NCBI RefSeq assembly: GCF_008727865.1
Contig: NZ_VTWU01000002.1
Span: 620,001 to 684,000 of the forward strand
Direction: 5' to 3'
Source: Hymenobacter busanensis
GTDB lineage: Bacteria; Bacteroidota; Bacteroidia; Cytophagales; Hymenobacteraceae
Length of the DNA: 64,000 nt
In this document: positions 16,961-24,768 of the stretch, piece after piece
Numbering within the stretch: the first letter of the stretch is position 1
Layout: every line of letters starts with the position of its first letter
Notes under the pieces: generated by a model
What the model was told of the DNA's origin: nothing
What the model saw: only the letters and a program-made list of their open reading frames with translations
The model's database searches: none
Made by a program: the position numbers and the translations under genes

Positions 16961-17836
16961 CTATACGTACATCTGCTCCAGCACCGGAATGCTGTAGCGT
17001 TGGCCGCGGGCCAGCAAGTGAATGCGCAAGTCGCGGATGGAGAATACCTCGCCGGGCTTGATGTCGTAGATGGTGTTGCCGTCGCACTCCCGCCCGTCGA
17101 CTATCACCACCATGCCGTTGCCGATGACTTCCAGCTCACAACCGTTGGTGACGACCACGCCCGTGTCTTCTTCCAGCCCCAGCCCAATGCAGCCGGGGTT
17201 GGTGGCAATGATCTGGGCCATGCGCACGATGCGGCCGCGGGCCACAAAATGGGTGTCCACGGCCACGTCGTGCATGAACTGCAGGCCGGTGGTCACGTGA
17301 ATTTCGTCTTTTAGGAAGCCGGCGTCGTTGCGGCCCTGGTAAATCATGGGCGTCGACATGGCAGCGGCGCCGGCACTAGTACCCGCAATAACGAAGCGGT
17401 GGTTGGCGTAGCGTTCCTTCATGCAGCGCAACATATCGGTGCCGCCCAACAGGGCAGTGAGGCGCAGCTGGTCGCCGCCGGTAAACATCACGCCCGCCGC
17501 GGAATCGAGCAGGCGAATGGCGTCGGGGTTGTTGGCCTCGTCGCGGCTGCGCACGTCGAGCACTTCCACGTGCTTGACGCCTAAATCGGTGAAGGTTTTA
17601 ACGTAGTCGTCGGCGGCTTCCTCGGGCTTTTCCGCCGCGGCAGGAATGATTACCACCGGTCCTTCGCCGGTTAATTCATCAACAAAACGCTGTAGAATGC
17701 TGTCGGCGGCCATTTCGTCGCTGTCAGGCTGGCCTTCTTTCTGTTCGTGGCCGCCAATAGCAATGAGAATACCTTTGGGATGGGGGCAGTTAGTAGATGC
17801 TGTGCGTGGAGCGGCCGTCTTTTTGCGAGTGGGCAT
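16961..17836 (-). CDS. Cyanophycinase (peptidase family S51)
   Basis: A 291-residue protein of the cyanophycinase family, which hydrolyses the Arg-Asp polymer cyanophycin to beta-Asp-Arg dipeptides. The motif GGDQLRLT comes first, then the nucleophile motif AGTSAGAAAMS, then DTHFVARGRIVRM, which supplies the histidine and substrate-binding residues. An extended N-terminus (MPTRKKTAAPR) precedes the core IAIGGHE. There is no Sec signal, so it should act in the cytoplasm. No cyanophycin synthetase or isoaspartyl dipeptidase is in the window, so its substrate here may be scavenged or different. The start at 17836 is the only ATG that fits. Confidence 0.9.
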   Translation of the reverse strand: MPTRKKTAAPRTASTNCPHPKGILIAIGGHEQKEGQPDSDEMAADSILQRFVDELTGEGPVVIIPAAAEKPEEAADDYVKTFTDLGVKHVEVLDVRSRDEANNPDAIRLLDSAAGVMFTGGDQLRLTALLGGTDMLRCMKERYANHRFVIAGTSAGAAAMSTPMIYQGRNDAGFLKDEIHVTTGLQFMHDVAVDTHFVARGRIVRMAQIIATNPGCIGLGLEEDTGVVVTNGCELEVIGNGMVVIVDGRECDGNTIYDIKPGEVFSIRDLRIHLLARGQRYSIPVLEQMYV

Positions 17837-18334
17837 GGGCAGGGAATATCGGTACAGCGGCGAGTGTAATACGCGCCCTCCCCTGCCGCGGATGCGCAGC
17901 AGCCGACAGCCAAAAGGAATCTTGAGGCCAGCTTGCCACCCGCTATTTTTTTTGCACTCAGCAGCTTATACCCGGCCGTATGAGCCACCGCAAAGCACCT
18001 GGCTTGGCCGACAACTAGAAAATTTACGTGTTTTCCCGCGGCTTCGCCCCGTAAAAATCCGAGTCCTGCCACGGCTTGCGGTATACACTCAGCATTTGCT
18101 GCGGCAGGGCTTTCAACGACTCGGTTTACGCGCTGGCCCAACGCCACTACGCATTCCTAAAACCGTACTTGTCGCCCCGCAGAATCCGTATTGGCAGCGG
18201 GGTGGCAGGAAATCGGTGCCGTTCCTTTGTAGTGGTAGGCTGCTCGTCAAATGCGGCAACTAGGCGCAACCTCAGGTGTGGTGTTGCGCCGTGACGAGCG
18301 GCCTGCTTTTTTTATGCCCGCCGGTGTTGCCGCG
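17837..18334. other. Intergenic region with nested inverted repeats and T-run
   Basis: No convincing gene in about 500 bp. It includes a poly-T stretch near 17945-17952 and, at 18242-18299, a nested inverted repeat followed by a T7 run at about 18307-18313 (listed separately). The region could encode a small RNA on the plus strand or simply end transcription of the RidA-family gene. Confidence 0.45.
18242..18299. other. Nested inverted repeat, candidate structured RNA end
   Basis: Outer arms GCTCGTCA (18242-18249) and TGACGAGC (18292-18299) enclose inner arms GGCGCAAC (18263-18270) and GTTGCGCC (18283-18290). A seven-T run follows about 8-14 nt later. Folded as plus-strand RNA this gives a long bulged hairpin; it may be the 3' end of an unannotated small RNA or a degenerate terminator. 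Confidence 0.35.
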
Positions 18335-18778
18335 CTACCGCTCGCCCACCCAGGCAATGCATTTCAGTTCGATGGCTATGGGCGTAGGCAGGCAGTTGAT
18401 TTCAACGGTGGTGCGGCAGGGCTGCGCGCCGGCAAAATACTCGGCGTAGAGGCGGTTGTAGGTCGAGAAGTCGTCCTGCATGTTGGTCAGGAACACGGTC
18501 ACGTCCACCAAGTCTTCCCAGCGGGCTCCGGCTTCTTCCACGATGTAGCGCACGTTCTGAAACACGGCGTGGCACTGCCGCTCGAAGTCGTAGCGCAGGA
18601 TGTTGCCGTCTTCGTCAAGCTCCACGCCGGGTACGTGCTTTTCGCCGCGCTGGCGCGGGCCCACACCCGAGAGAAACAGCAGGTTGCCCACGCGCCGGGC
18701 GTGCGGGTACAGGCCCACCGGCTCGGGCGCACGCGACGAGTTCAGGGCCGAAGAATCGGGGGAAGAGGAAATGCTCAT
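18335..18778 (-). CDS. RidA (YjgF/YER057c/UK114) family deaminase
   Basis: A 147-residue protein of the RidA superfamily; canonical members hydrolyse reactive enamine/imine intermediates released by PLP enzymes, and relatives act as 2-aminomuconate deaminases. The N-terminal VGNLLFLSGVGPR, central VFLTNMQDDF and C-terminal CRTTVEINCLP and IAIELKCIAW segments are the family signature. The catalytic Arg (CRTTVEI) and the later Glu (AIELK) are kept. It is longer than RidA (about 130 aa), mainly through an N-terminal extension and an insert with KHVPGVELDEDG, which points to a non-RidA subgroup such as aminomuconate deaminase-like proteins. It stands alone. Confidence 0.85.
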   Translation of the reverse strand: MSISSSPDSSALNSSRAPEPVGLYPHARRVGNLLFLSGVGPRQRGEKHVPGVELDEDGNILRYDFERQCHAVFQNVRYIVEEAGARWEDLVDVTVFLTNMQDDFSTYNRLYAEYFAGAQPCRTTVEINCLPTPIAIELKCIAWVGER

Positions 18779-18893
18779 GGGCCGAAATTAGGGGCTTTTC
18801 GGTAGTTTGGGCAGCGGGCATCCGGCTGCTGGTGCGGTTGTTGCCCCGGGCCTACCCACTTTCCTGCTCCTCTCGTATTCGTATTCCCTGCCC

Positions 18894-19703
18894 ATGATTC
18901 GTCTGTTTCGTTTTGGCACGCTGGCGGCCCTGCTGCTGGCGGCTACTCCGGCTGCGCTGGCTCAGCAAAAACTCAAGTACCCCAAAGCCTCTCCCGTCGA
19001 CATTTACGATGCCGTGGAAAAGCCTGCTGTGCCCATCGGCGGCGTGGAAGCCTACGCCAACTACCTCGGCGACAAACTCAACTACCCCACCGTTGCGCTG
19101 CAGGCTGGTGTGGAGGGCACCGTGGAAACCACGTTTGTGGTGGAGAAAACCGGCTACACCTCGGGCTGGACCGTTACCAAGTCCCTCTCGCCCGAGTGCG
19201 ACGCCGAAGCCCTGCGTTTGATTAAGGCCGGCCCGCGCTGGAAACCCGCCGAGCACCGCGGCGGCGTGGTGCGCCAGCGCGTAACGGTGCCCATCACGTT
19301 TAAAATGCCCCTGGGCGCCGGAGGCGCTGCTCCGCAAGATCCGGCGGCCCAAGCCGGCGTGGCAGCCGGTGCCGCATCAAGTTCGGCTGGTCCGCAAGTA
19401 GTTACGCCCGACGAGCCCGCGCGGCCCGTGGGCGGCACCGATGCCTTTTTTGAGTGGGTGCAGAAAAACCAGAAGTACCCCGCCCTGGCCTGGCAGCGCA
19501 AAATTCAGGGCAAGGTGATGATGGAATTCATGATCGAGAAAGACGGCTCGCTCAGCAACATCAAGCCGGTGAAGCGCCTCGGCTCGGGCCTCGATGAGGA
19601 AGCCATACGCCTCATCAAAGCCAGCCCGAAATGGGAGCCGGCCAAGTACAAGGGCCAACCCGTCCGCCAAAAAATGGTGCTACCGATTCTGTTTCAGCTC
19701 TAA
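18894..19703 (+). CDS. Exported protein with two TonB C-terminal domains
   Basis: A 269-residue protein with a signal peptide (MIRLFRFGTLAALLLAATP, cleaved near ALAQQ) and two tandem TonB-CTD repeats, at about residues 45-145 and 175-268. Each has the family order: GG-A-Y/F, YP-A, G-V---F-V-K-G, a later EA-RLIKA-P-W-PA and a final RQ----PI-F. It lacks the N-terminal transmembrane anchor plus Pro/Lys spacer of a working TonB, so it cannot bridge the envelope as TonB does. It may be a periplasmic scaffold or a decoy for receptor TonB boxes. The ATG at 18894 is chosen because the signal peptide begins there. Confidence 0.85.
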   Translation: MIRLFRFGTLAALLLAATPAALAQQKLKYPKASPVDIYDAVEKPAVPIGGVEAYANYLGDKLNYPTVALQAGVEGTVETTFVVEKTGYTSGWTVTKSLSPECDAEALRLIKAGPRWKPAEHRGGVVRQRVTVPITFKMPLGAGGAAPQDPAAQAGVAAGAASSSAGPQVVTPDEPARPVGGTDAFFEWVQKNQKYPALAWQRKIQGKVMMEFMIEKDGSLSNIKPVKRLGSGLDEEAIRLIKASPKWEPAKYKGQPVRQKMVLPILFQL

Positions 19704-19715
19704 TACCAGGGCGCC

Positions 19716-19768
19716 ACGACACCGCCGCCCCCGCGCCTAAACATCAGGCGCGGGGGCGGCGGTGTCGT
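19716..19768 (+). terminator. Intrinsic terminator after TonB-CTD gene
   Basis: Perfect 23-bp stem (19716-19738 with 19746-19768), 7-nt loop, GC-rich, followed by TT. Confidence 0.85.
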
Positions 19769-19863
19769 TTGCGACTCATTTCAGCTGTTTTGGTCCCGGG
19801 TTAAAGTATTGCGTAAACAAAAACGTCTGCTTGAGGGTAGTTCTAGCTCCTGTCCCCGCCGCT

Positions 19864-21387
19864 ATGCTTTCCCCCCTTCCGGTACTGCCCGCCTCCCTCG
19901 CCCCCGCCGACGACTACACCATTTGGCCGTACCAGGCGCAGTTTCAGCGGGCGGCGCAAACGAGTGCCACCGCCATTTTCGAAGACCTCGACGCCGACCT
20001 GCAGCCGTCGGTGGCCTTGCTCGGTATTCCCGTCGATGGCACGATGCCCGTTTGCTTGGAGCCGGAGGATTGCGGCTACCCCGCCGAGCGGTTTGCCAAC
20101 GTGCTGGCTCGCTCCAAGGAGTTGCATCAGCCCCACACGGCGCAGGAAAACGTGCTTTATGGCCGCGAAACCGCCCGCCGGCGCCGCGAAACCATCAGCC
20201 TGCGCCACGCCGTGCAGGAAGCCCTCGACGCTTTTGACGGCACCAGCGGACAGCAGTCGTTTGCCAGCCTGCCAGTCCGCATCGATTCGTTTTTTGTAGT
20301 GGCCGTGCTGCGGGTACGCCGCAAGGCCTTGCGCACCCAGCCGGCGCTGCAGTCCAGCCGCTACTACACCGACGGCAAGCCCCTGGCCGCGTCGCTGGTG
20401 CAGGCCGCCATGCTGCGTTTCGGCGAAGAATGCACCAAGGCGCTGCTGGAACCCACGCCCGGCATGAGCATGCTGGCCCGCCCCCGCGACGCCGACGAAA
20501 TCATTCGGGCCGCCGGCAAGCTGCTGATGGATACGCCGGCCCAGGCCCTGAGCAACGACCCTTCCAACGCCAAGCTCTTCGCCACGCTCAACACCATTTC
20601 GTCGTTGCGCTACGAAGGCACCGCGGGCGTGGGCCAGTTGCTGCTGGCCCGGCGCTACCACCCCAACATCGAGGAGATTTTCGCCCTCACCTGCCCCACC
20701 CCGCTCACCGACTACCGGGCCGTGCGCAAGCTGCTCCAAATGACCAGCAACGACGTGTGCCTGCTGGCCGACGGCGAGAACGTGTATGCCATGGGCCGCC
20801 TCGTGGGCGACTACGATGCCGCCCGCGAAGACCTCTTCGTTATCGGCTTCGTGAACCACTACGTGTGGGAGTTCCGCCACGCGGGCCGGGTGCTCATGCG
20901 CGCTTCCTACGGCCTGCCCAGCCTGCCGCACACGCGCCTGAGCCGGAGCCAGTTTCGCCGCAGCCTGCGCCACACCTTCGGCATCACCAATTCCGACAAG
21001 GTAGAGCGCCTCTGGGACGTACTGCTCGAAGCCAGCCGCCAGCCCAAGGGCACGCTTATGGTCATTACCTCCGAGGCCCTGGCCGAAGCCGACCGCCTCA
21101 AGCTGCAGTGCACGCTCATCGACCCGGTGCAGCTCACGCCGCTCATCACGCGCCTCGTCACCGCCATCGACGGCGCCGTGCTGCTCGACCCCGAGGCCTA
21201 CTGCTATTCCATCGGCGTCATTCTCGACGGCAAAGCTTCGGGCCGCGGCTCCAGCACCCGCGGCGCCCGCTACAACTCGGCGCTACGCTACGTAGAAAGC
21301 AGCCCGTACCCGTGCATTGCCATTGTGGTGAGCGAAGACGGTTTGGTGGATATTCTGGCCAAAGACCACTTGCCGGAAGCGGAATAG
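19864..21387 (+). CDS. DisA_N-like (diadenylate cyclase-like) protein with N-terminal sensor region
   Basis: A 507-residue soluble protein. The C-terminal ~130 residues resemble the diadenylate cyclase (DisA_N/DAC) domain that makes c-di-AMP: a DGA motif at 436-438 (AIDGAVLLDP) and, about 28 residues later, STRGARYNSALRY (TR at 465-466) where DisA and CdaA have TRHR. A strand typical of the fold follows (CIAIVVSEDGLVDIL). The N-terminal ~350 residues match nothing I know firmly, but the layout recalls proteins in which a sensor domain (DACNV type) precedes a DAC domain. The altered motif leaves cyclase activity uncertain; it could bind or make another nucleotide. The ATG at 19864 is chosen; longer in-frame starts overlap the terminator. 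Confidence 0.65.
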   Translation: MLSPLPVLPASLAPADDYTIWPYQAQFQRAAQTSATAIFEDLDADLQPSVALLGIPVDGTMPVCLEPEDCGYPAERFANVLARSKELHQPHTAQENVLYGRETARRRRETISLRHAVQEALDAFDGTSGQQSFASLPVRIDSFFVVAVLRVRRKALRTQPALQSSRYYTDGKPLAASLVQAAMLRFGEECTKALLEPTPGMSMLARPRDADEIIRAAGKLLMDTPAQALSNDPSNAKLFATLNTISSLRYEGTAGVGQLLLARRYHPNIEEIFALTCPTPLTDYRAVRKLLQMTSNDVCLLADGENVYAMGRLVGDYDAAREDLFVIGFVNHYVWEFRHAGRVLMRASYGLPSLPHTRLSRSQFRRSLRHTFGITNSDKVERLWDVLLEASRQPKGTLMVITSEALAEADRLKLQCTLIDPVQLTPLITRLVTAIDGAVLLDPEAYCYSIGVILDGKASGRGSSTRGARYNSALRYVESSPYPCIAIVVSEDGLVDILAKDHLPEAE

Positions 21388-21404
21388 CACTTTTCACTCA
21401 AGAG

Positions 21405-21440
21405 AAAAAGCGTAGCTGGGTAGCCCCGTCTACGCTTTTT
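21405..21440. terminator. Bidirectional terminator overlapping DUF4442 stop
   Basis: Stem AAAAAGCGTAG (21405-21415) with CTACGCTTTTT (21430-21440) around 14 nt. The right arm contains the stop and last codons of the minus-strand DUF4442 gene, so that gene ends inside the hairpin. Confidence 0.75.
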
Positions 21441-21939
21441 TCTTGGCCCGAAACGACCACGTGATGCGGAACACGGCTACCACGTCGCCGGCTTCGTCGC
21501 GGCCGGTGCTGGTGCACTCCACGGTGCGGCCTTCGCCGGTAGCGCAGCTTTCGGCAATGGCTTGCGCAATAGCCGCTCCATCGGTGCTGGTGAAGGCAAT
21601 GCGCGTTACGGCTTTCTTGGTGAATTCGGCCTGCATGCCCACCACCAGCATCGATACCGATTGCTCGTTGGTGCTGGTGTACATCATGGCCAATATGCCC
21701 GACGCCATTTCCGCAGCCATGCTCAGGCAAGCAAAGTAGATGCTACGGAAGGGGTTCTGGGTGAGATACTTGAAGGGCACCGTCACAGTAGCGGCCTCGT
21801 TGGTGAGCTGCGTGACGCGCAGGCCCGCCAGCGCCGCCATCGGCAAACGCTGCAGCGCAAACAGGCGCAGCTTGAGCGGGTTGAGCAGGTTGCGACGAAA
21901 AGCCGCCAGGCGGGGCGAATCGGGAACGAGAACGGACAT
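21430..21939 (-). CDS. DUF4442 hotdog-fold protein
   Basis: A 169-residue protein of the DUF4442 family, hotdog-fold proteins related to PaaI-type acyl-CoA thioesterases. Typical stretches are LTNEAATVTVPFKYLTQNPF, then IYFACLSMAAEMASGILAM forming the long central helix, then the strands MQAEFTKKAV and TVECTSTGRDEAGDVVAVF. No catalytic role has been proven for the family. Start chosen at ATG 21939 (MSVLVPDSPRL); codons upstream are out-of-frame shadow of the next gene. It lies 40 bp after the PPC-domain gene on the same strand and may be co-transcribed. Confidence 0.85.
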   Translation of the reverse strand: MSVLVPDSPRLAAFRRNLLNPLKLRLFALQRLPMAALAGLRVTQLTNEAATVTVPFKYLTQNPFRSIYFACLSMAAEMASGILAMMYTSTNEQSVSMLVVGMQAEFTKKAVTRIAFTSTDGAAIAQAIAESCATGEGRTVECTSTGRDEAGDVVAVFRITWSFRAKKKA

Positions 21940-21979
21940 AGGGCACAAGCAGCAGCTACGGGGCCGCCTAGCAAGAAAG

Positions 21980-22540
21980 TTAGGGCTTTTTAGGCGCGAC
22001 AGGCCGCGTGGTGCGCTTGCCCGTTGCCGCGGCCGGCCGCACCACCAGTTCTTTGTAGCCAAACGTGGGGTCGGTTTCGCGCCCGAATTCCACGTCTTCA
22101 AGCACGCCCACCACCAGTTCGGCAGTGGTGTACACCACGTTACCGTCGAGCAAGTGCCCACCGATGGTCCGCCCGGTGGAGTCGGCTACCGACAGGTGCA
22201 GGTGGCTGCCGTTTTCGGCCAGCGTGCCCACCAAGGATACGATTTCGAAGTGGCCGCGGTACACCGTAGGCCCCTCTTGGTTGGCCAGCCGCAGCGTGAC
22301 CTGGGTAAGGCTGCCCACGCAGGTGAGCATCGCGCCGGCTTTCAGGTGCTGACGGGCCGCAAACGCCACTAGTTCCTGCCGCAGGTCGGCGCCGGGGCGC
22401 AGCCGCAGGGCGTACGTGTACATGGCCGAAGGCACTGGCTTGGAAACGGTGGTGGCAGGCATGGCAGCAGGGGTTTGGGCCTGGGCAGTGGCGGCGGCAA
22501 GCCCCGCCAGCAAGGCCCACCCGACGAAACGACAACGCAT
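21980..22540 (-). CDS. Exported PPC/DUF296-domain protein
   Basis: A 186-residue protein with a PPC (DUF296) domain: YALRLRPGADLRQELVAFA, then GAMLTCVGSLTQVTLRLANQ, then EIVSLVGTLAENGSHLHLSVAD and GGHLLDGNVVYTTAELVV, which carries the conserved His residues expected at a metal site. In plants and archaea this domain is linked to AT-hook DNA-binding proteins, hence the usual name. Here the start (ATG 22540) gives MRCRFVGWALLAGLAAATAQAQ, a clear signal peptide, so the protein should be periplasmic and DNA binding is improbable. The C-terminus is short and basic (GKRTTRPVAPKKP). Family sure, function unknown. Confidence 0.85.
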   Translation of the reverse strand: MRCRFVGWALLAGLAAATAQAQTPAAMPATTVSKPVPSAMYTYALRLRPGADLRQELVAFAARQHLKAGAMLTCVGSLTQVTLRLANQEGPTVYRGHFEIVSLVGTLAENGSHLHLSVADSTGRTIGGHLLDGNVVYTTAELVVGVLEDVEFGRETDPTFGYKELVVRPAAATGKRTTRPVAPKKP

Positions 22541-22584
22541 GAGGGCAAAGATAGTCGGCCCGCAACCCCAGCGCCGAAAAACAG

Positions 22585-22610
22585 AAAAAGCCGGTTGCAG
22601 CCGGCTTTTT
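22585..22610 (-). terminator. Intrinsic terminator after DUF4097 gene
   Basis: Stem AAAAAGCCGG (22585-22594) with CCGGCTTTTT (22601-22610), 6-nt loop. Read on the minus strand it ends the sigma-factor operon before the PPC-domain gene. Confidence 0.75.
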
Positions 22611-22683
22611 CCCTTCACTTCTCCCGCACTGGGTCCTTCAAGTTCTTACCTACCGTACGTTACCGCCAGCGCAACCGGATTGT

Positions 22684-23928
22684 TTAGCGGTTGAAGCTGA
22701 TGCTGCTGTAGCGGGCCTTCACGTTCACGTTGCCGGCCGACTTGGCTTGGGGCGTGCCGTAGCGCCCCTGCATTTCGCTCGATGAGGCGCTGCTTTCTTC
22801 GGTTTTCACCTGTACCAGCCGTTTGTCGATGAGCAGCTTGCCGTTTTCGGCATTCACATCGAAGAGAAAACCGGCATCGTCGGGGAAATTCAGCAGAATG
22901 GTGCTATAGCCGCCGTCGACGTTGATGCTGCGGAAGTTGGGGCCGGTGGTGCGCACTTCGAAATTGGGGCAGTACTGCACCTTCATATTCAGCTGCTCCG
23001 ACACTTTATCGACGCTGAAGCGCGAGTAGCCGGTGCTGCCCTGCAGGTTGCGCACAGTGCCCAGGCTCACGTCGCCGTACTTGCTGTGCACCGCCAAATC
23101 CTGCACCGTGCCCATGTCAATATCGGAGCCGTTGTTGCGCAGGTCTACGGTGTGGCCGGCATCCAAGCGCAGTCGCGAGTAGGAAGCATCGATGGAGGCC
23201 TGGCGGGCGTACTGCACGGTGGCGGCGCTGTTGTTCACGCGCACCGAGTTGCGGGGGCCGTCGAGGCGGCCGGTGCGCAGGGTACCATAAGTCAGAGCCA
23301 AGTCGGCGGTGCCAGTCAGGTCGCCGCTGATGGTCACGTCGCCGAAGTTGTTGCGCACTTTCAGCGGCGTGCTTTTGGGCATCCAGATGGTGTAATTCAC
23401 CTCGTACAGGCGCTGGCGACTCCAACATTCGCGGGGCATTTCGCCAAACTGGGTGCGCAGGGTAATGCCGCCTTCGGTATTGGCCAGCTCCTGCGTCAGC
23501 ACCTGAATCATGTCGAGCAGCTGCTGGGCTTTTTGCTCGTTGTCGGCCCGCGAAATGATGTCGACCTCGGCTTTCACCTCATTGCGGGCCCAGGTATTGA
23601 TTTGCACGCGGCCGTAGCGGGTATCTACCGTGAGGGCGCGGCCGGCAGGCGCTTTAAACGTGCGGCTCAGCTTGCGGCTTTTTTCGATGGCCGGTGCGGC
23701 CGATGGCTCGGGCTGTACGCCGGCTGAGGTATTTTGCCCGTTCTGGCCGTTCTGCAGGCTGGGCTCGGGAATTTGCTCCCAGAAATGGTCGGCCGGGGGG
23801 CACGGGGCTGCCAAACTGGCCTTGGCTGGCTGGCCGTTCTGCGCCGCAGCGGGCCCGGCTAGCAGCGCCAGCACAGTCAGCCACGGCAGCAGCCGGGCTT
23901 TTGCGTTGCGAAGCGGGTATGTGGCCAT
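22684..23928 (-). CDS. Exported DUF4097-like beta-helical protein
   Basis: A 414-residue protein with a signal peptide (LLPWLTVLALLAGPAAAQ) and a region of about 300 residues made of short strands (VDTRYGRVQINTWARNEV, then VRNNFGDVTISGDL, LTYGTLRTGRLDG, VHSKYGDVSLGTV) characteristic of DUF4097-type putative adhesins, which probably fold as a beta-helix. It is the last gene of a sigma/anti-sigma operon; similar proteins occupy that place in other Bacteroidota, so it may be part of an envelope-stress response or sense the envelope. It lies 17 bp after the anti-sigma-like gene. Start at ATG 23928; an in-frame TTG at 23940 would add four residues. Confidence 0.75.
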   Translation of the reverse strand: MATYPLRNAKARLLPWLTVLALLAGPAAAQNGQPAKASLAAPCPPADHFWEQIPEPSLQNGQNGQNTSAGVQPEPSAAPAIEKSRKLSRTFKAPAGRALTVDTRYGRVQINTWARNEVKAEVDIISRADNEQKAQQLLDMIQVLTQELANTEGGITLRTQFGEMPRECWSRQRLYEVNYTIWMPKSTPLKVRNNFGDVTISGDLTGTADLALTYGTLRTGRLDGPRNSVRVNNSAATVQYARQASIDASYSRLRLDAGHTVDLRNNGSDIDMGTVQDLAVHSKYGDVSLGTVRNLQGSTGYSRFSVDKVSEQLNMKVQYCPNFEVRTTGPNFRSINVDGGYSTILLNFPDDAGFLFDVNAENGKLLIDKRLVQVKTEESSASSSEMQGRYGTPQAKSAGNVNVKARYSSISFNR

Positions 23929-23945
23929 GCGGGGTAGCAAATTAT

Positions 23946-24677
23946 TTATTTGGCGGTGGCGAGGTAGGCCTCGTCGTGGTACTGCTGAATCTGTTCGCGT
24001 GTGCGCAGCTGCTGGTTCAGGATGTCGAGCCGAATCTGCAGGTTGCGGCTCATGGCTTCCAGCACCACGTCGGGGTCGGGGTTGCGGTAGAGCTCGGTGC
24101 GCAGTTGGCGGTAGGTCGAGTCAAGAGCCACCAGCTCCTGCTTCCATTCGGTCGTAGCGGGGGCCGTCCCGGGCTTGGCTTCGGCATCGAGGCGGCGCAG
24201 CTCGTGTTGCTTTTCCAGAATCTGCGACGCGTAGTAGGCTTCCATGCTGCGGACCGCAGAAGCCAGACGCTTGGCCGGGCTGCTGGCCGATACTTCAATC
24301 GGTTCGGGCATGCCCACGATGTTGGTCACAGCCTCGGGCTGCGACTGGCTGGCGGGCAGTTCGGTAGCCAGGGTATCCGTAGCAACAGGAGCGTCGGCGC
24401 GGCGCAGGCCGTAGCCGCCGGCCAGCAGCACCAGCGCTACGGCAGCCGCCGCGGCATACTGGGGCCAGCTCTGGAACCGGCGAACCGGTACGGCGGCTGC
24501 GGGCATGGGTGGAATCAGCGGCACGACGTGGGTGGGCGTCGTGTCGTCGGTGGCCGGCTCGTCGAGCCGCGCTTCGATGGCGTCCCAGAGGTCGGGGCGC
24601 GGCTCGAAGGCGTCGAGGTCGGCGTGGTGCCGGTCGACGAAGGCCTCAAGTCCGGAGTTGGGTTTCATGGCAGTCAT
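23946..24677 (-). CDS. Probable membrane-bound anti-sigma factor
   Basis: A 243-residue single-pass membrane protein. The N-terminal ~80 residues are cytosolic and acidic, with WDAIEARLDEP resembling the start of many Bacteroidota anti-sigma proteins. One transmembrane helix follows (AAAAAVALVLLAGGYGL, about 83-100), then a helical extracytoplasmic region rich in charged residues (about 140-235) that may be a coiled coil. No zinc-type HxxxCxxC motif is present. Its position between an ECF sigma gene and a DUF4097 gene supports the role. ATGs at 24677 and 24668 are both possible starts. Confidence 0.7.
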   Translation of the reverse strand: MTAMKPNSGLEAFVDRHHADLDAFEPRPDLWDAIEARLDEPATDDTTPTHVVPLIPPMPAAAVPVRRFQSWPQYAAAAAVALVLLAGGYGLRRADAPVATDTLATELPASQSQPEAVTNIVGMPEPIEVSASSPAKRLASAVRSMEAYYASQILEKQHELRRLDAEAKPGTAPATTEWKQELVALDSTYRQLRTELYRNPDPDVVLEAMSRNLQIRLDILNQQLRTREQIQQYHDEAYLATAK

Positions 24678-24768
24678 AGTCTTTCGCACAGGGGCTCCCC
24701 AGGACCGGGGCGCGGGTGGGTGGCTAGCGCCGATCGGTCCTTGTCAGTGAAACGTATTTTATCGAGAA

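Noticed and set aside
17671-18147. A 158-codon minus-strand frame overlapping the cyanophycinase start
   Set aside because: It is largely antisense or out of frame with real coding sequence and its Cys- and Arg-rich composition is not protein-like.
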